Source: Spirosoma lacussanchae
Lineage (GTDB): Bacteria; Bacteroidota; Bacteroidia; Cytophagales; Spirosomataceae
Assembly (NCBI RefSeq): GCF_005870035.1
Contig: NZ_SWJG01000003.1
Coordinates: forward strand, 1-64,000
Length of the DNA stretch: 64,000 bases
Direction: 5' to 3'
Below, in pieces: positions 27,096-36,289 of this stretch. Under the pieces are notes generated by a model that worked only from the letters and a program-made list of their open reading frames with translations, was not told the origin of the DNA and ran no database searches. Position 1 is the stretch's first letter, and each line of letters begins with the position of its first letter. Made by a program: the position numbers and the translations under genes.

Positions 27096-28226
27096 ATGAA
27101 AGCATATTACGCTATTGCCCTGACCACGAGTTTGCTGATGGCTTGTGGGGGAGAAAAGAAAAACGACCTGGAAGGCAAACGCGCCGAGCTGAGCGAGCTG
27201 AAAGCCAAGCAGGCCGAACTGGCCACCCAGATCAAAACGCTGGAAGGCGAAGTGGCCAAACTCGATCCGAAGAAGAAAGAAGAAGCCCGGGTAAAAGACG
27301 TCGTGGTATCGCCGATAACGGCCAGTACGTTCCGGCGGTACGTAGAACTTCAGGGTACAATCGACGCTAAAAACAACGTACAGGTGTCGCCCAAGTCGGG
27401 CGGGGCGGTAACGGCGGTTTATGTGGTAGAAGGCTCATCGGTGCGGGCTGGCCAGGTGCTGGCGCGGCTCGACGATCAGATTCTGCGGACCTCGCTCGAA
27501 GAGATAAAAACCCAGTTGTCGCTGGCCAACACGGTCTTCGAAAAGCAGGCCAACCTCTGGAAACAGCAGATCGGCACCGAAATTCAGTACCTGCAGGCCA
27601 AAAACAACAAAGAGTCGCTGGAGCGTCGGCTGGCTACCCTGAACTCGCAGCTGAGCCAGTCGAACGTAACGGCGCCCATCTCAGGGGTCGTTGATAAAGT
27701 ACTGGCCAAGGTGGGGTCATCGGCAGCGCCGGGTATGCCCATGTTTCAGATCGTAAACCTGTCGCAGCTGAAGGTGAAAGCCAACGTGGCCGACACCTAC
27801 GCGGGTAGTGTGAAGAAGGGAGATGAGGTCATTGTACGCTTCCCCGACGTGAACCGGGAGTTGAAAACCCGCGTCAATTTCGTGTCGACAACGGTTGATC
27901 CGCTGAGCCGGACGTTTACCATTGAAGCTCCGCTGCCATCGGACCGGTCGCTGAAACCGAACATGCTGGCGCAGATCAAGATCAATGACGTAAACAAAGC
28001 CGACGCGCTGGTCATCAATCAAAACCTGATTCAGAACACCGAATCGGGTCAGCTGGTCTACGTGGCCGTGAACGAAGGCGGCAAGAAAGTGGCCAAGTCG
28101 CGGAAAATTACGCCGGGTCAGAGCTACGGCGGGCAGATTGAGATTATCGCAGGCCTGAAACCCGGCGACCAGTTGGTTACCCAGGGCTACCAGGAACTGA
28201 CCGACGGCACACCGATCAACTACTAA
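27096..28226 (+). CDS. RND efflux periplasmic adaptor (HlyD/MFP family), lipoprotein
   Basis: 376 residues from the ATG at 27096; the ORF opens 21 codons earlier inside the tolC-like gene. A lipoprotein signal ends LLMAC (C17). A coiled coil (about 22-65) is followed by the barrel-sandwich lipoyl half-motifs (VQVSPKSGGAVTAVYVVEGSSVRAGQVLARLD and NVTAPISGVVDKVLAKVGSSAAPG) and the beta-barrel and MP domains. It links the inner-membrane pump with the TolC-like channel. Confidence 0.94.
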   Translation: MKAYYAIALTTSLLMACGGEKKNDLEGKRAELSELKAKQAELATQIKTLEGEVAKLDPKKKEEARVKDVVVSPITASTFRRYVELQGTIDAKNNVQVSPKSGGAVTAVYVVEGSSVRAGQVLARLDDQILRTSLEEIKTQLSLANTVFEKQANLWKQQIGTEIQYLQAKNNKESLERRLATLNSQLSQSNVTAPISGVVDKVLAKVGSSAAPGMPMFQIVNLSQLKVKANVADTYAGSVKKGDEVIVRFPDVNRELKTRVNFVSTTVDPLSRTFTIEAPLPSDRSLKPNMLAQIKINDVNKADALVINQNLIQNTESGQLVYVAVNEGGKKVAKSRKITPGQSYGGQIEIIAGLKPGDQLVTQGYQELTDGTPINY

Positions 28227-28295
28227 TGGATTTTCGGGCGTCAATACGGGGTAACGCCCATCACGCTGCCTGAAAAACCAAAAACTGATTTCTCG

Positions 28296-31200
28296 ATGAA
28301 AGCAGAACACATAAAAACACTCGGTTTCACGAACTGGTGCGTAGAGAACCGAACGGCTATCTACATCTTTACCGTCATCATTACCCTGGGCGGCTTGCTG
28401 GTATACAATAACCTGCCCAAGGAGCAGTTTCCGGACATTAAAGTGCCGACGATCATCGTGACGACGGCTTATTTCGGAACGGCACCGGCCGATATCGAGA
28501 ATACGATCAATAAACCGATCGAGAAGCAGATCAAGTCTATTTCGGGCGTAAAACGCCTGAAATCGAACGCCTTGCAGGATTTTTCCCTGATCACGGTAGA
28601 GTTCAACCCCGACGTTGAAACGGCCGAGGCTCTGCAACGAGTCCGCGACGCCATCGACAAAGCCCGGCGCGACCTGCCCCAGAAGATGGACGACGGCCCA
28701 ACGGCGCAGGATGTGAACTTCTCGGAGTTTCCGATTATGAACATCAACCTGGCCGGTAACTTCTCGCTGAACCAGCTGAAGACCTATGCCGAGGACATGC
28801 AGGACGCCATCGAGGCCATGCCCGAAATTAGCCGGGTCGATATTGTGGGTGCCTTGAAGCGCGAAATTCAGATCAATGTTGATCTGCCCCGAATGCAGTC
28901 GGCGGGTCTGGCCTTTACTGATATTCAGCAGGCCGTACAGGGTGAAAACGTAAACGTATCGGGCGGAGAACTGAACCTGGAAGGGGTTCGGCGCACGCTG
29001 CGCGTAAAAGGCGAGTTTTCTGACGTTCAGGCACTGCAGAACCTGCAAATCCGGACCGCCACAGGGGCTACCATCCGCCTGGGCGACGTAGCCGACGTCC
29101 GCGACTCGTTCGAGGAGCAGCAGGATTTTGCCCGGCTGAGCGGCAAATCGGTCGTGACGCTGAACGTGATCAAACGGGCGGGGGCCAACCTGATTGCCGC
29201 TTCGGACCGGATCGAAGCCACGATCGATGAGTTTGAGGAAGACCGTTTCCCGCCGGGGCTCGACGTAACCGTTACCGCCGACCAGTCGGAGCGGACGCGG
29301 GCCGAGATCAATGACCTGGTCAACACCGTTGTACTCGGGTTCATTTTTGTAGTGCTGGTTCTGATGTTCTTCATGGGTATCCGCGACGCTATTTTCGTGG
29401 GCTTGTCGGTGCCACTGTCAGCGCTGGTGGCCTTCGTACTGATGCCGGTCGTTGGGCCGGTTGTGGGCGCTGCGTTTACGCTGAACACCATCGTGCTGTT
29501 TGCCTTCCTGCTGGGTCTGGGGCTGGTCGTGGATGATGCTATTGTGGTGATCGAAAACACCCACCGGCTGTTCAACCAGCATAAGGACTGGGATATCAAA
29601 CAATCTGTAAAAGCCGCGGCCGGCGAAGTATTCGTGCCGGTACTGTCGGGTACGCTGACGACCATTGCCCCGTTCTTCCCGCTGCTGTTCTGGCCCGGTA
29701 TTGTGGGTGAGTTCATGAAATTTCTGCCCCTGACGCTGATTCTGACCCTGTTTGCTTCGCTGTTTGTGGCTTACGTCATGAACCCCGTCTTTGCGGTATC
29801 GTTCATGAAGCGTCACGACGAGGAGCATGGCGACGAAACCGATACCAGCTTCGACACGATCAAGCGTCCGCTGATGATCATGACCGCGCTGGCTGGCGTA
29901 GGATACGTCATTGACCGGGGTATCGGTAATCTTTTCGTGCTGTTTATCATCCTGTACGTATTCAACCATTACATACTGACGCCACGCATTATCGTGCCCT
30001 TCCAGAACAAATGGCTGCCCAAGCTAATGCGCGGGTACCGCCGGCTGATCTCGTGGGTGCTGACAGGCTGGCGGCCGGTAGTTGCCATCGGCAGTATGTT
30101 CGTGTTGTTGATTGTGACGTTCGTGCTGATGGGCATTGTGCAGCCTAAGGTGATCTTCTTCCCCAGCGGTGATCCTGACTATGCCTATGTCTATAACGTG
30201 ATGCCGGTAGGGACCGATGCCCGCGTAACCGACTCGGTAACCCGGGTCATTGAGCAACGGGTGTTCAAAGTCCTCAAGGATGAGAAAGCGGAAGATATGG
30301 TGAACTCGGTCATTGCCAACGTGGGTAAGAACGCGGGCGACCCGTTCAACCCTGATCGAAACGCTACGCCCCAGAAGTCGAAAGTAACGGTGGCGTTTGT
30401 GAAGGGGCAGGATCGGGGTGGTCGTTCGTCGGCCGAGATTCTGGAAAAGATCCGGGCGGCCGTACAGGGCATTCCGGGTACCGAAATATCGGTTGAGCGC
30501 GAAGCCAACGGCCCGCCAACGGGTAAAGCCATATCAATCGAGATTGCGGGCGAAGAGTTTGCCGAACTCACCAAACTGGAGAAAGCGGTTCGTCAAAATA
30601 TTCAGCAGGCTGGTATCGAAGGAATCGACCAGCTGAAATCGGACCTGATCACCAACAAGCCCGAAATCGTTATCAATATCAACAAGGAGAAGGCTCAGCG
30701 CGAAGGTATTTCGGCTCAGCAGGTGGCGTTTTCGATCCGTACGGCCCTGTTTGGCTCGGAAATATCGAAGTTCCGCGATGCCAAAGACGAGTACCCGATT
30801 ATGGTCCGGCTGAAGCAGAACGACCGGAGCCAGATTGAGCAGCTGCTGAGTCTGAACATCGTTTACCGCGATATGAATCTGGGCGGTCAGCTGCGTCAGG
30901 TGCCGATCTCATCCGTAGCCGACATCAGCTACTCGACCACGTTCAGCCAGATTAACCGGAAAAATCAGGAGCGGCTCGTTACGCTGAGTTCCGATGTGGT
31001 GCCGGGCGCCAATGCCAACGTCATCAACGGACAGATTCAGCAGGTTATTAACCAGATGGAGATTCCGAACGGGTATTCGGTGAAGCTGGGTGGTGAGCAG
31101 GAAGACCAGCAGGAGTCGGCTACGTTCCTCGTTACGGCCTTTGGCGTGGCTATTCTGCTGATCTATCTGATCCTTTCCACGCAGTTTAACTCGGTCGTGA

Positions 31201-31742
31201 AACCGCTGATCATCTTCTTCACCATTCTGCTGTCGCTGATTGGGGTACTGCTGGGCTTCATGGCTACGGGCAAAACCTTCTCGGTGATCATGTCGGGCGT
31301 AGGGATCATTGCGCTGGCGGGTATCGTGGTGAAAAACGGGATTCTGCTCATCGAGTTTATCGATGAATTACGAGGCCGGGGCGTACCGCTTCGGGAAGCT
31401 ATCATCGAGGGTGGAGCCACGCGTCTGACGCCGGTATTGCTCACGGCATCGGCGGCTGTACTGGGTCTGATTCCGCTGGCAACCGGTCTTACCGTCGATT
31501 TCGTGGGTCTGTTCCGCGACCTGGCTCCAAACATCATCATTGGTGGTGACAGCGCCGTGTTCTGGAACATCCTGGCCTGGACGATTATTTACGGACTTAC
31601 GTTCTCAACGATTCTGACGCTGGTCATTGTACCCTGTATGTACTGGGTCAACGAGCGCATCCGGATGAAGTGGTTCGGTAAGAAAGACCCTGCGCTGGAG
31701 ATGCAGCAGCAACAGAAGCCAGCCGAAGAGCTGGTATCCTAA
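28296..31742 (+). CDS. RND efflux transporter, inner-membrane pump (HAE1/AcrB-like)
   Basis: 1148 residues, with twelve membrane segments expected. Both porter halves are present. The proton-relay segment of TM4 reads LGLGLVVDDAIVVIENTHRL, with the paired aspartates, and the second half has the matching GIVVKNGILLIEFIDELRGRG. It is longer than AcrB (about 1050) because of an insertion in the middle (near residues 505-575) with two extra hydrophobic stretches (MIMTALAGVGYVIDRGIG, LFVLFIILYVF). Substrates cannot be read from sequence. The operon is complete and the only obvious drug-efflux system in the window. Confidence 0.95.
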   Translation: MKAEHIKTLGFTNWCVENRTAIYIFTVIITLGGLLVYNNLPKEQFPDIKVPTIIVTTAYFGTAPADIENTINKPIEKQIKSISGVKRLKSNALQDFSLITVEFNPDVETAEALQRVRDAIDKARRDLPQKMDDGPTAQDVNFSEFPIMNINLAGNFSLNQLKTYAEDMQDAIEAMPEISRVDIVGALKREIQINVDLPRMQSAGLAFTDIQQAVQGENVNVSGGELNLEGVRRTLRVKGEFSDVQALQNLQIRTATGATIRLGDVADVRDSFEEQQDFARLSGKSVVTLNVIKRAGANLIAASDRIEATIDEFEEDRFPPGLDVTVTADQSERTRAEINDLVNTVVLGFIFVVLVLMFFMGIRDAIFVGLSVPLSALVAFVLMPVVGPVVGAAFTLNTIVLFAFLLGLGLVVDDAIVVIENTHRLFNQHKDWDIKQSVKAAAGEVFVPVLSGTLTTIAPFFPLLFWPGIVGEFMKFLPLTLILTLFASLFVAYVMNPVFAVSFMKRHDEEHGDETDTSFDTIKRPLMIMTALAGVGYVIDRGIGNLFVLFIILYVFNHYILTPRIIVPFQNKWLPKLMRGYRRLISWVLTGWRPVVAIGSMFVLLIVTFVLMGIVQPKVIFFPSGDPDYAYVYNVMPVGTDARVTDSVTRVIEQRVFKVLKDEKAEDMVNSVIANVGKNAGDPFNPDRNATPQKSKVTVAFVKGQDRGGRSSAEILEKIRAAVQGIPGTEISVEREANGPPTGKAISIEIAGEEFAELTKLEKAVRQNIQQAGIEGIDQLKSDLITNKPEIVININKEKAQREGISAQQVAFSIRTALFGSEISKFRDAKDEYPIMVRLKQNDRSQIEQLLSLNIVYRDMNLGGQLRQVPISSVADISYSTTFSQINRKNQERLVTLSSDVVPGANANVINGQIQQVINQMEIPNGYSVKLGGEQEDQQESATFLVTAFGVAILLIYLILSTQFNSVVKPLIIFFTILLSLIGVLLGFMATGKTFSVIMSGVGIIALAGIVVKNGILLIEFIDELRGRGVPLREAIIEGGATRLTPVLLTASAAVLGLIPLATGLTVDFVGLFRDLAPNIIIGGDSAVFWNILAWTIIYGLTFSTILTLVIVPCMYWVNERIRMKWFGKKDPALEMQQQQKPAEELVS

Positions 31743-31770
31743 GCGGCTGCTAAACAATACCATAAGAGTC

Positions 31771-31815
31771 TAAACGAAGCATGGACGCGGGCAACCGGCG
31801 TCCATGCTTCGTTTA
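31771..31815 (+). terminator. Terminator of the efflux operon
   Basis: Perfect 18 bp inverted repeat (TAAACGAAGCATGGACGC and its complement) with a 9 nt loop, 29 bp after the pump gene. The arms end in A and T runs, so it could work both ways, but the T content is modest. Confidence 0.75.
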
Positions 31816-31893
31816 TAGCATTCAGGGAACAAACAATTTAGCGTATAAGGCTGTCGAAGCGGCCCGGACGTGACGATGAAAGGCAACCGATAG

Positions 31894-32160
31894 TTATGCC
31901 TGAAGGTTACGGCTACTGATTTCGGCCTGAATGGCTTTGTACTTGTCTTCGTTCTTTTTGCCACCACTTCCCAGTATGCCAAAGGCGACAAACAGCACCA
32001 GCAGCTTCATCAGAGACGCCCCGCTTATAGCTGCCCAAAAGAGAACACCCAGAAACGCGCCCAGAACGAAAGCCCAAAACGTTCGCTGTTTTTTGATCTT
32101 TGCCTGCTCGGCCAGCAGTTCGTCGGTGGTGAAGGTTGAATAATTGGTTGTAGTGGACAT
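31894..32160 (-). CDS. Small membrane protein of unknown function
   Basis: 88 residues from the ATG at 32160; the longer ORF start at 32217 is less likely. A short helical N-terminal segment (ELLAEQAKIKKQRTFW) precedes two closely spaced membrane segments (AFVLGAFLGVLFWAAISGA and LMKLLVLFVAFGILGSG), then a charged tail (KKNEDKYKAIQAEISSRN). I do not recognise the family. Confidence 0.65.
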   Translation of the reverse strand: MSTTTNYSTFTTDELLAEQAKIKKQRTFWAFVLGAFLGVLFWAAISGASLMKLLVLFVAFGILGSGGKKNEDKYKAIQAEISSRNLQA

Positions 32161-32332
32161 AGCAAATGATTGGTTTGACTCGGAAAGCGAATATTGACAA
32201 AAGCGAGTTAAACACAAAGTGAGTTACGTTCTTTCCGTTCAGCTTTTGCAGGGCGGATAACTCAGTCGCGGCTGGTAAAATCTGAACATAGGGGCTGGCT
32301 GGAGATTACAAGCTTATCAATCAATAGCTGTC

Positions 32333-33127
32333 TTATTCCTTAAAAATAATCTGGCTCCATTTATCGGGCTGGTGGGTATCGTACTGGCCGTGTGGGCTCA
32401 TGACCATAGCCGGGTGGGGCTGTAGCTCGGTACCCGAAACCATAATCTTCTGAAACCGGCCCAGAAACATACGCCATAGGTCACCGGGCCGAGGGGGCAG
32501 GCTCCGGCCGTTGGCCAGCCAGGTCAGACTAGCCCACGGAATGGCGATTTCGAGGCTCCATCCCTGATCTACGTCACTGGCATCGTTCAGGGTACCGTCG
32601 ATCTGTACGGCCGTTTCGAGGCCCGGCAGGTCGTAATTCAGAAAGGCCCACCGCAGGCCGCGCGGGTGGGTGCCGTACCAGAACGATGCGCCACTGCGGT
32701 CATAATCGCCCCCAAACGTCAGCGCCTGCGGGTGAAACACATCGAACTGGGGTACGTCGAACCGGCTGCCGCGCTGGTAGGCATCTTTCCAGATAAAAAA
32801 TACTTCGTAGATCGTATTGCGGGCGTTTACCTCCAGCTCATAATAGCAGTCGCCCCCGTCGATGAAGAGTTCGAGGTCGCTTTCGAGGAAAATGATCGAA
32901 TCGCGTTCGGTCAGGTGAGCTTCGACGTTCGGTTCTTCGGCCCGGAAGGCGATGTACAGATGGGTATCGTTCCAGAGGATAGAGGCCTGCGTGTTGTACA
33001 GCGTCTGGCCGCCCGTTACCATGTCGACAAAACGAGGGCTCCAGGTGGCGTTTTGCCAGACGGCTTTGCTCAGATCACCATCGACCTGGATGGTATCCGA
33101 AATTTTTTGGGCAGAAAATGGCTGCAT
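32333..33127 (-). CDS. Carbohydrate-binding family 9-like protein
   Basis: 264 residues from the ATG at 33127; the ORF extends to a TTG at 33157. The whole protein matches the CBM9-like/DOMON-related fold: VDGDLSKAVWQNATW near the start, ASILWNDTHLYIAFRAEEPNVEAHL, FLESDLELFIDGGDCYYELEVNARNTIYEVF, and GWSLEIAIPWASL. No signal peptide is visible, which is odd for a sugar-binding protein, so the true start or export route is unclear. There is no attached catalytic domain. Confidence 0.82.
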   Translation of the reverse strand: MQPFSAQKISDTIQVDGDLSKAVWQNATWSPRFVDMVTGGQTLYNTQASILWNDTHLYIAFRAEEPNVEAHLTERDSIIFLESDLELFIDGGDCYYELEVNARNTIYEVFFIWKDAYQRGSRFDVPQFDVFHPQALTFGGDYDRSGASFWYGTHPRGLRWAFLNYDLPGLETAVQIDGTLNDASDVDQGWSLEIAIPWASLTWLANGRSLPPRPGDLWRMFLGRFQKIMVSGTELQPHPAMVMSPHGQYDTHQPDKWSQIIFKE

Positions 33128-33299
33128 AAGACTGGCTATACGGGTTGGAGCGCTCAAGTTGACAAAAAATCAGGTTGCCTGTTTCCGGACCCGACGCTTT
33201 TTCCGACAAATCGACTAAACCAACTAACCCGCTTCGGACGGTTGGGTATCTCCCCTACTTTTTCATCGGAATAATCACTTCCTAAACCCTCGTAAACCA

Positions 33300-34520
33300 A
33301 TGAATCCATTAAACGGACAACCTCAACCCATCGCCCCGGTCGAACGGCCCCAGCAGGTCGATGTTATGCTGGAACTGATCCAGACCAGCTCATTCATTCA
33401 GGCCACTACGGCGCGCAGTTCGTTCAACGTGAGCGGTAAAAATCTGACGGCCGCCGTACTGGATACCGGTCTCCGCACGACCCATGTCGATTTTGCCGGT
33501 AAGGTCGTGGCACAGCGGAACTTCACGGCTGATAATGGGGGCAACGTCAACAACGCCAGCGATGGCAACGGACACGGCACCAACGTAGGCGGTATCATCG
33601 TGGCCAACAAGATCAACATCGGCATTGCCCCCGGAGCGAACATTGTGCCGCTCAAGGTCTTGTCGAACACCGGTGGCGGTTCCTTTACGGCGGTGAGAGA
33701 TGCGCTTCAGTGGGTGCTGGATAACCACGTAGCGCACAAGATATCGGTCGTGAATCTGTCGCTGGGCGATTCGGGTAACTACCCGAACGATGATGCGTTT
33801 GCGGCCGATAGCGTGCGAGATCTGATCAAGAAACTGTCGGCCAAACGGGTCGCTGTGGTGATTGCCGCCGGTAACGATTTCTTCAAACATAACAGCAAGC
33901 AGGGTATGGGTTACCCCGGCATCTGCCGCGAAGCCATCAGCGTTGGAGCCGTTTATGACGCTAATGAAGGCGCTTTCAGCTACCTCAGCGGGGCCAAAGC
34001 GTTTTCGACGGGCCCGGGTCGCCTGACGCCGTTTACCCAGCGTCTGCACGAAACCAGCCACGCTGCCTGCCGTACGGACATTTTCGCGCCGGGAGCGCCG
34101 ATTACTTCGTCGGGAATCACCTCCGATACGGCGTTCTCCATTCAGCATGGAACCAGCCAGGCGTCGCCCGTAACGGCGGGGGTAGTGTTGCTGCTGCAGG
34201 AGTATTACCAGCGGGTTGCCAAAACGCTGGCCGCGCGGTATCCGGCAACGTTCAAGGCGCCTTTCCTGCCGTCTGTTCCCTTGCTGGTCCAGTGCCTGCG
34301 CGAAGGGGGTGTGGCCATAAAAGACGGCGATGATGAGGACGACAACGTAGTTAACACCGGCCTGACCTACATCCGGCTGGATGCATTACTGGCGCTTCGC
34401 CGGATGAGTCGCTACTTCCGCCGGTACCTGCTCCTGCCTTTCAATGAGCAACAAACGGCTAACCCGAAAACGGAGATGCTGGTCGAATACGAAGTACCGG
34501 AGCTGGCGCTTCAGGACTGA
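33300..34520 (+). CDS. Subtilisin-family (S8) serine peptidase without visible export signal
   Basis: 406 residues. The catalytic triad is intact: D55 in AAVLDTGLRTTHVD, H92 in DGNGHGTNVGG and S286 in HGTSQASPVTAG. The oxyanion asparagine is N192 in IAAGND. No signal peptide or N-terminal inhibitor propeptide is present: only about 48 residues precede the catalytic aspartate strand. It may therefore act inside the cell like intracellular subtilases, or use another export route. A terminator follows at 34557. Confidence 0.9.
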   Translation: MNPLNGQPQPIAPVERPQQVDVMLELIQTSSFIQATTARSSFNVSGKNLTAAVLDTGLRTTHVDFAGKVVAQRNFTADNGGNVNNASDGNGHGTNVGGIIVANKINIGIAPGANIVPLKVLSNTGGGSFTAVRDALQWVLDNHVAHKISVVNLSLGDSGNYPNDDAFAADSVRDLIKKLSAKRVAVVIAAGNDFFKHNSKQGMGYPGICREAISVGAVYDANEGAFSYLSGAKAFSTGPGRLTPFTQRLHETSHAACRTDIFAPGAPITSSGITSDTAFSIQHGTSQASPVTAGVVLLLQEYYQRVAKTLAARYPATFKAPFLPSVPLLVQCLREGGVAIKDGDDEDDNVVNTGLTYIRLDALLALRRMSRYFRRYLLLPFNEQQTANPKTEMLVEYEVPELALQD

Positions 34521-34556
34521 GCCGGCCGCGTTTACTGAGCTGACTAGTTGCTTACG

Positions 34557-34586
34557 AAGCCGCGCCCGGGTTGGGCGCGGCTTTTG
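34557..34586 (+). terminator. Terminator of the subtilase gene
   Basis: Perfect 11 bp stem AAGCCGCGCCC / GGGCGCGGCTT with a 5 nt loop followed by TTTG. Confidence 0.85.
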
Positions 34587-34635
34587 TGTGGACTGAAAAG
34601 TAGAGAACTTACCAGCCAACTCTTTATCAGCCAGT

Positions 34636-35961
34636 ATGAGAACAACAAACCACCTAACTACCACGCTGGGCCTGCTGGCGTTAACCAGTCTGAGCCTGAT
34701 CGGCTGCTCGGGCAACCAGGAAACGGCCAACACGGCTGTTGCCCCGCCCACGTATAAGCTGATACCCGCCCAAAAAGTCCTGTTCAACTCGTTCGTCGAC
34801 TGCAATATGGCCGAAGCCTGGGTAGGCGATACGTTCCGAATCTTTCCGGGAAAGTACGGCGAAGATCCGCTCTGGGGCAATGCCCGCGACCTGAAATACG
34901 CCGACGGGAAACATGCCGAAGAGGCTTTTGCGAGTAAAGCCAGTGATTTTACCGAGCCTGCCATGCCTAAAAACGTACCCGTTGGTACGCCCGGTCTACA
35001 CGGAGCAGTCTGGTTCGAGACGGTCTACCAGGACCCAACCGACAAGTCGGGTAGGACGCTCTACGCTGTTTACCACAACGAAAATTACCCGGCCACCCTC
35101 CCCTACGATTCTGCAACGGGCGAAGGATATATCGACAAAAAATGGCCGCAGGGCCTGACGGGACCCACCTCGCCGGCCGCGGTTTGCCGGATCGGCATCA
35201 TGAAATCGACAAACGGGGGTAAAGCCTGGGAGAACAAAGGTATTTTCATTGAAGATCTGCAACCTCGGCTGATCCTGAAGCCGCACAACACCTCCAAAAC
35301 GTTTGCGGGGGGCGTCGGCGACCCGTCGGCGGTGGCTAGCGGAGACTATCTGTACCTGTTCTACGGCGAGTACGGCTATCCCGGTCAGTACGAAGAGAAA
35401 GCCTACGACGCGCAGAAAGAATGGAGTGGCCAGTGCATCAGCGTGGCTCGTATCCGGCTGAGCGATCTCGATAATCCGGTTGGTAAAGCCCGACGCTGGG
35501 ACGGTAAGGGGTTTAACGCCCCCCACAACGGCATTGGAGCGCCTATTGCGGCTCTACAGATTCCGCGCGATGCGGGTGGCGGTGCAGCCTCTTCGCCAAC
35601 GGGTGGTTTTCACTGGGGGCCGTCGGTGAGCTGGAACACCTATCTGAATGGCTGGGTCATGCTGATGGGTAAGGTAACGGGCTCGTCCTGGGCGGGGAGT
35701 AGCATCCATATTTCGTTCAATCCACACAAAGACCTGGGCGAAGCCATGCAATCGCAGGCCTGGTCGAAGCCCAAACTGCTGCTCGACAAACCCGGCTATT
35801 TCCTCTGGTACCCGTCTCTCCAGCCCATGAACACCCCCGACGATGTTGCCAACAAGCATACCTGCCTGCGCCTGGGCCAGCGTGCCCGCCTGTTCGTGAA
35901 AAATATCAAACCCGAAAAGAGCGAATACAAATCGGAACACATCATTGAATTCGTAAAATGA
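34636..35961 (+). CDS. Lipoprotein with beta-propeller-like body, function unknown
   Basis: 441 residues. A lipoprotein signal ends SLSLIGC (C24). The body has repeated aromatic strands and turns such as GIMKSTNGGKAWENKGIF (an Asp-box-like sialidase repeat), GVGDPSAVASGDYLYLFYGEYGYPG and SSPTGGFHWGPSVSWNTYLNGWVML. These resemble five-bladed propeller glycosidases (GH43/GH130 or sialidase style), but no catalytic set could be assigned. It is probably a surface or periplasmic sugar-acting or binding protein; the enzyme role is a guess. Confidence 0.75.
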   Translation: MRTTNHLTTTLGLLALTSLSLIGCSGNQETANTAVAPPTYKLIPAQKVLFNSFVDCNMAEAWVGDTFRIFPGKYGEDPLWGNARDLKYADGKHAEEAFASKASDFTEPAMPKNVPVGTPGLHGAVWFETVYQDPTDKSGRTLYAVYHNENYPATLPYDSATGEGYIDKKWPQGLTGPTSPAAVCRIGIMKSTNGGKAWENKGIFIEDLQPRLILKPHNTSKTFAGGVGDPSAVASGDYLYLFYGEYGYPGQYEEKAYDAQKEWSGQCISVARIRLSDLDNPVGKARRWDGKGFNAPHNGIGAPIAALQIPRDAGGGAASSPTGGFHWGPSVSWNTYLNGWVMLMGKVTGSSWAGSSIHISFNPHKDLGEAMQSQAWSKPKLLLDKPGYFLWYPSLQPMNTPDDVANKHTCLRLGQRARLFVKNIKPEKSEYKSEHIIEFVK

Positions 35962-35972
35962 TGCCGTGATAC

Positions 35973-36170
35973 GGTATGCCCCGATTTTCTGATTTTTCCC
36001 GGCCTGAAGGCCAGGGCAATTCATGATCATAATGAATGAGGTGGTCTAATCAACGGCGATCAATGAATAGTATGCCCCGGCCTTCAGGCCGGGGCATACT
36101 ATTCATGATCATAATGAATAAGGAGGTCTAATCAACGGCGACGAATGAATAGGCCCGGTTTTCAAACCGG
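35973..36170. repeat. Modular repeat array: hairpins alternating with a 52 bp repeat
   Basis: Two 52 bp direct repeats (36019-36070 and 36101-36152, 48 of 52 identical, each starting ATTCATGATCATAATGAAT) are separated by a perfect hairpin (36069-36100: 15 bp arms, 2 nt loop). A related, degenerate hairpin (GGCCTGAAGGCC, 36001-36012) precedes the first copy, and another (CCCGGTTTTCAAACCGGG, 36154-36171) follows the second. The period is about 82 bp. The layout recalls REP/BIME or small MITE-like elements. It lies between two rightward genes and could also end transcription. Confidence 0.75.
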
Positions 36171-36289
36171 GTATCGAAAAACGGTCGGCCGGAGCATACC
36201 GGAATACATCACAACATCAGAGAAATGGATGTAAAACTTTACAGACCCCTATTCCGTTAGCCAAAGGCAATCCCTCACTGGTTTTCTTC

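Noticed and set aside
27717..29048. 443-codon minus-strand ORF under the efflux operon
   Set aside because: It is antisense to the adaptor and pump genes, which have clear domains; codon bias of the GC-rich real genes opens the opposite frame.
36019..36152. CRISPR array
   Set aside because: Only two 52 bp copies with conserved palindromes between them and no unique spacers or cas genes.
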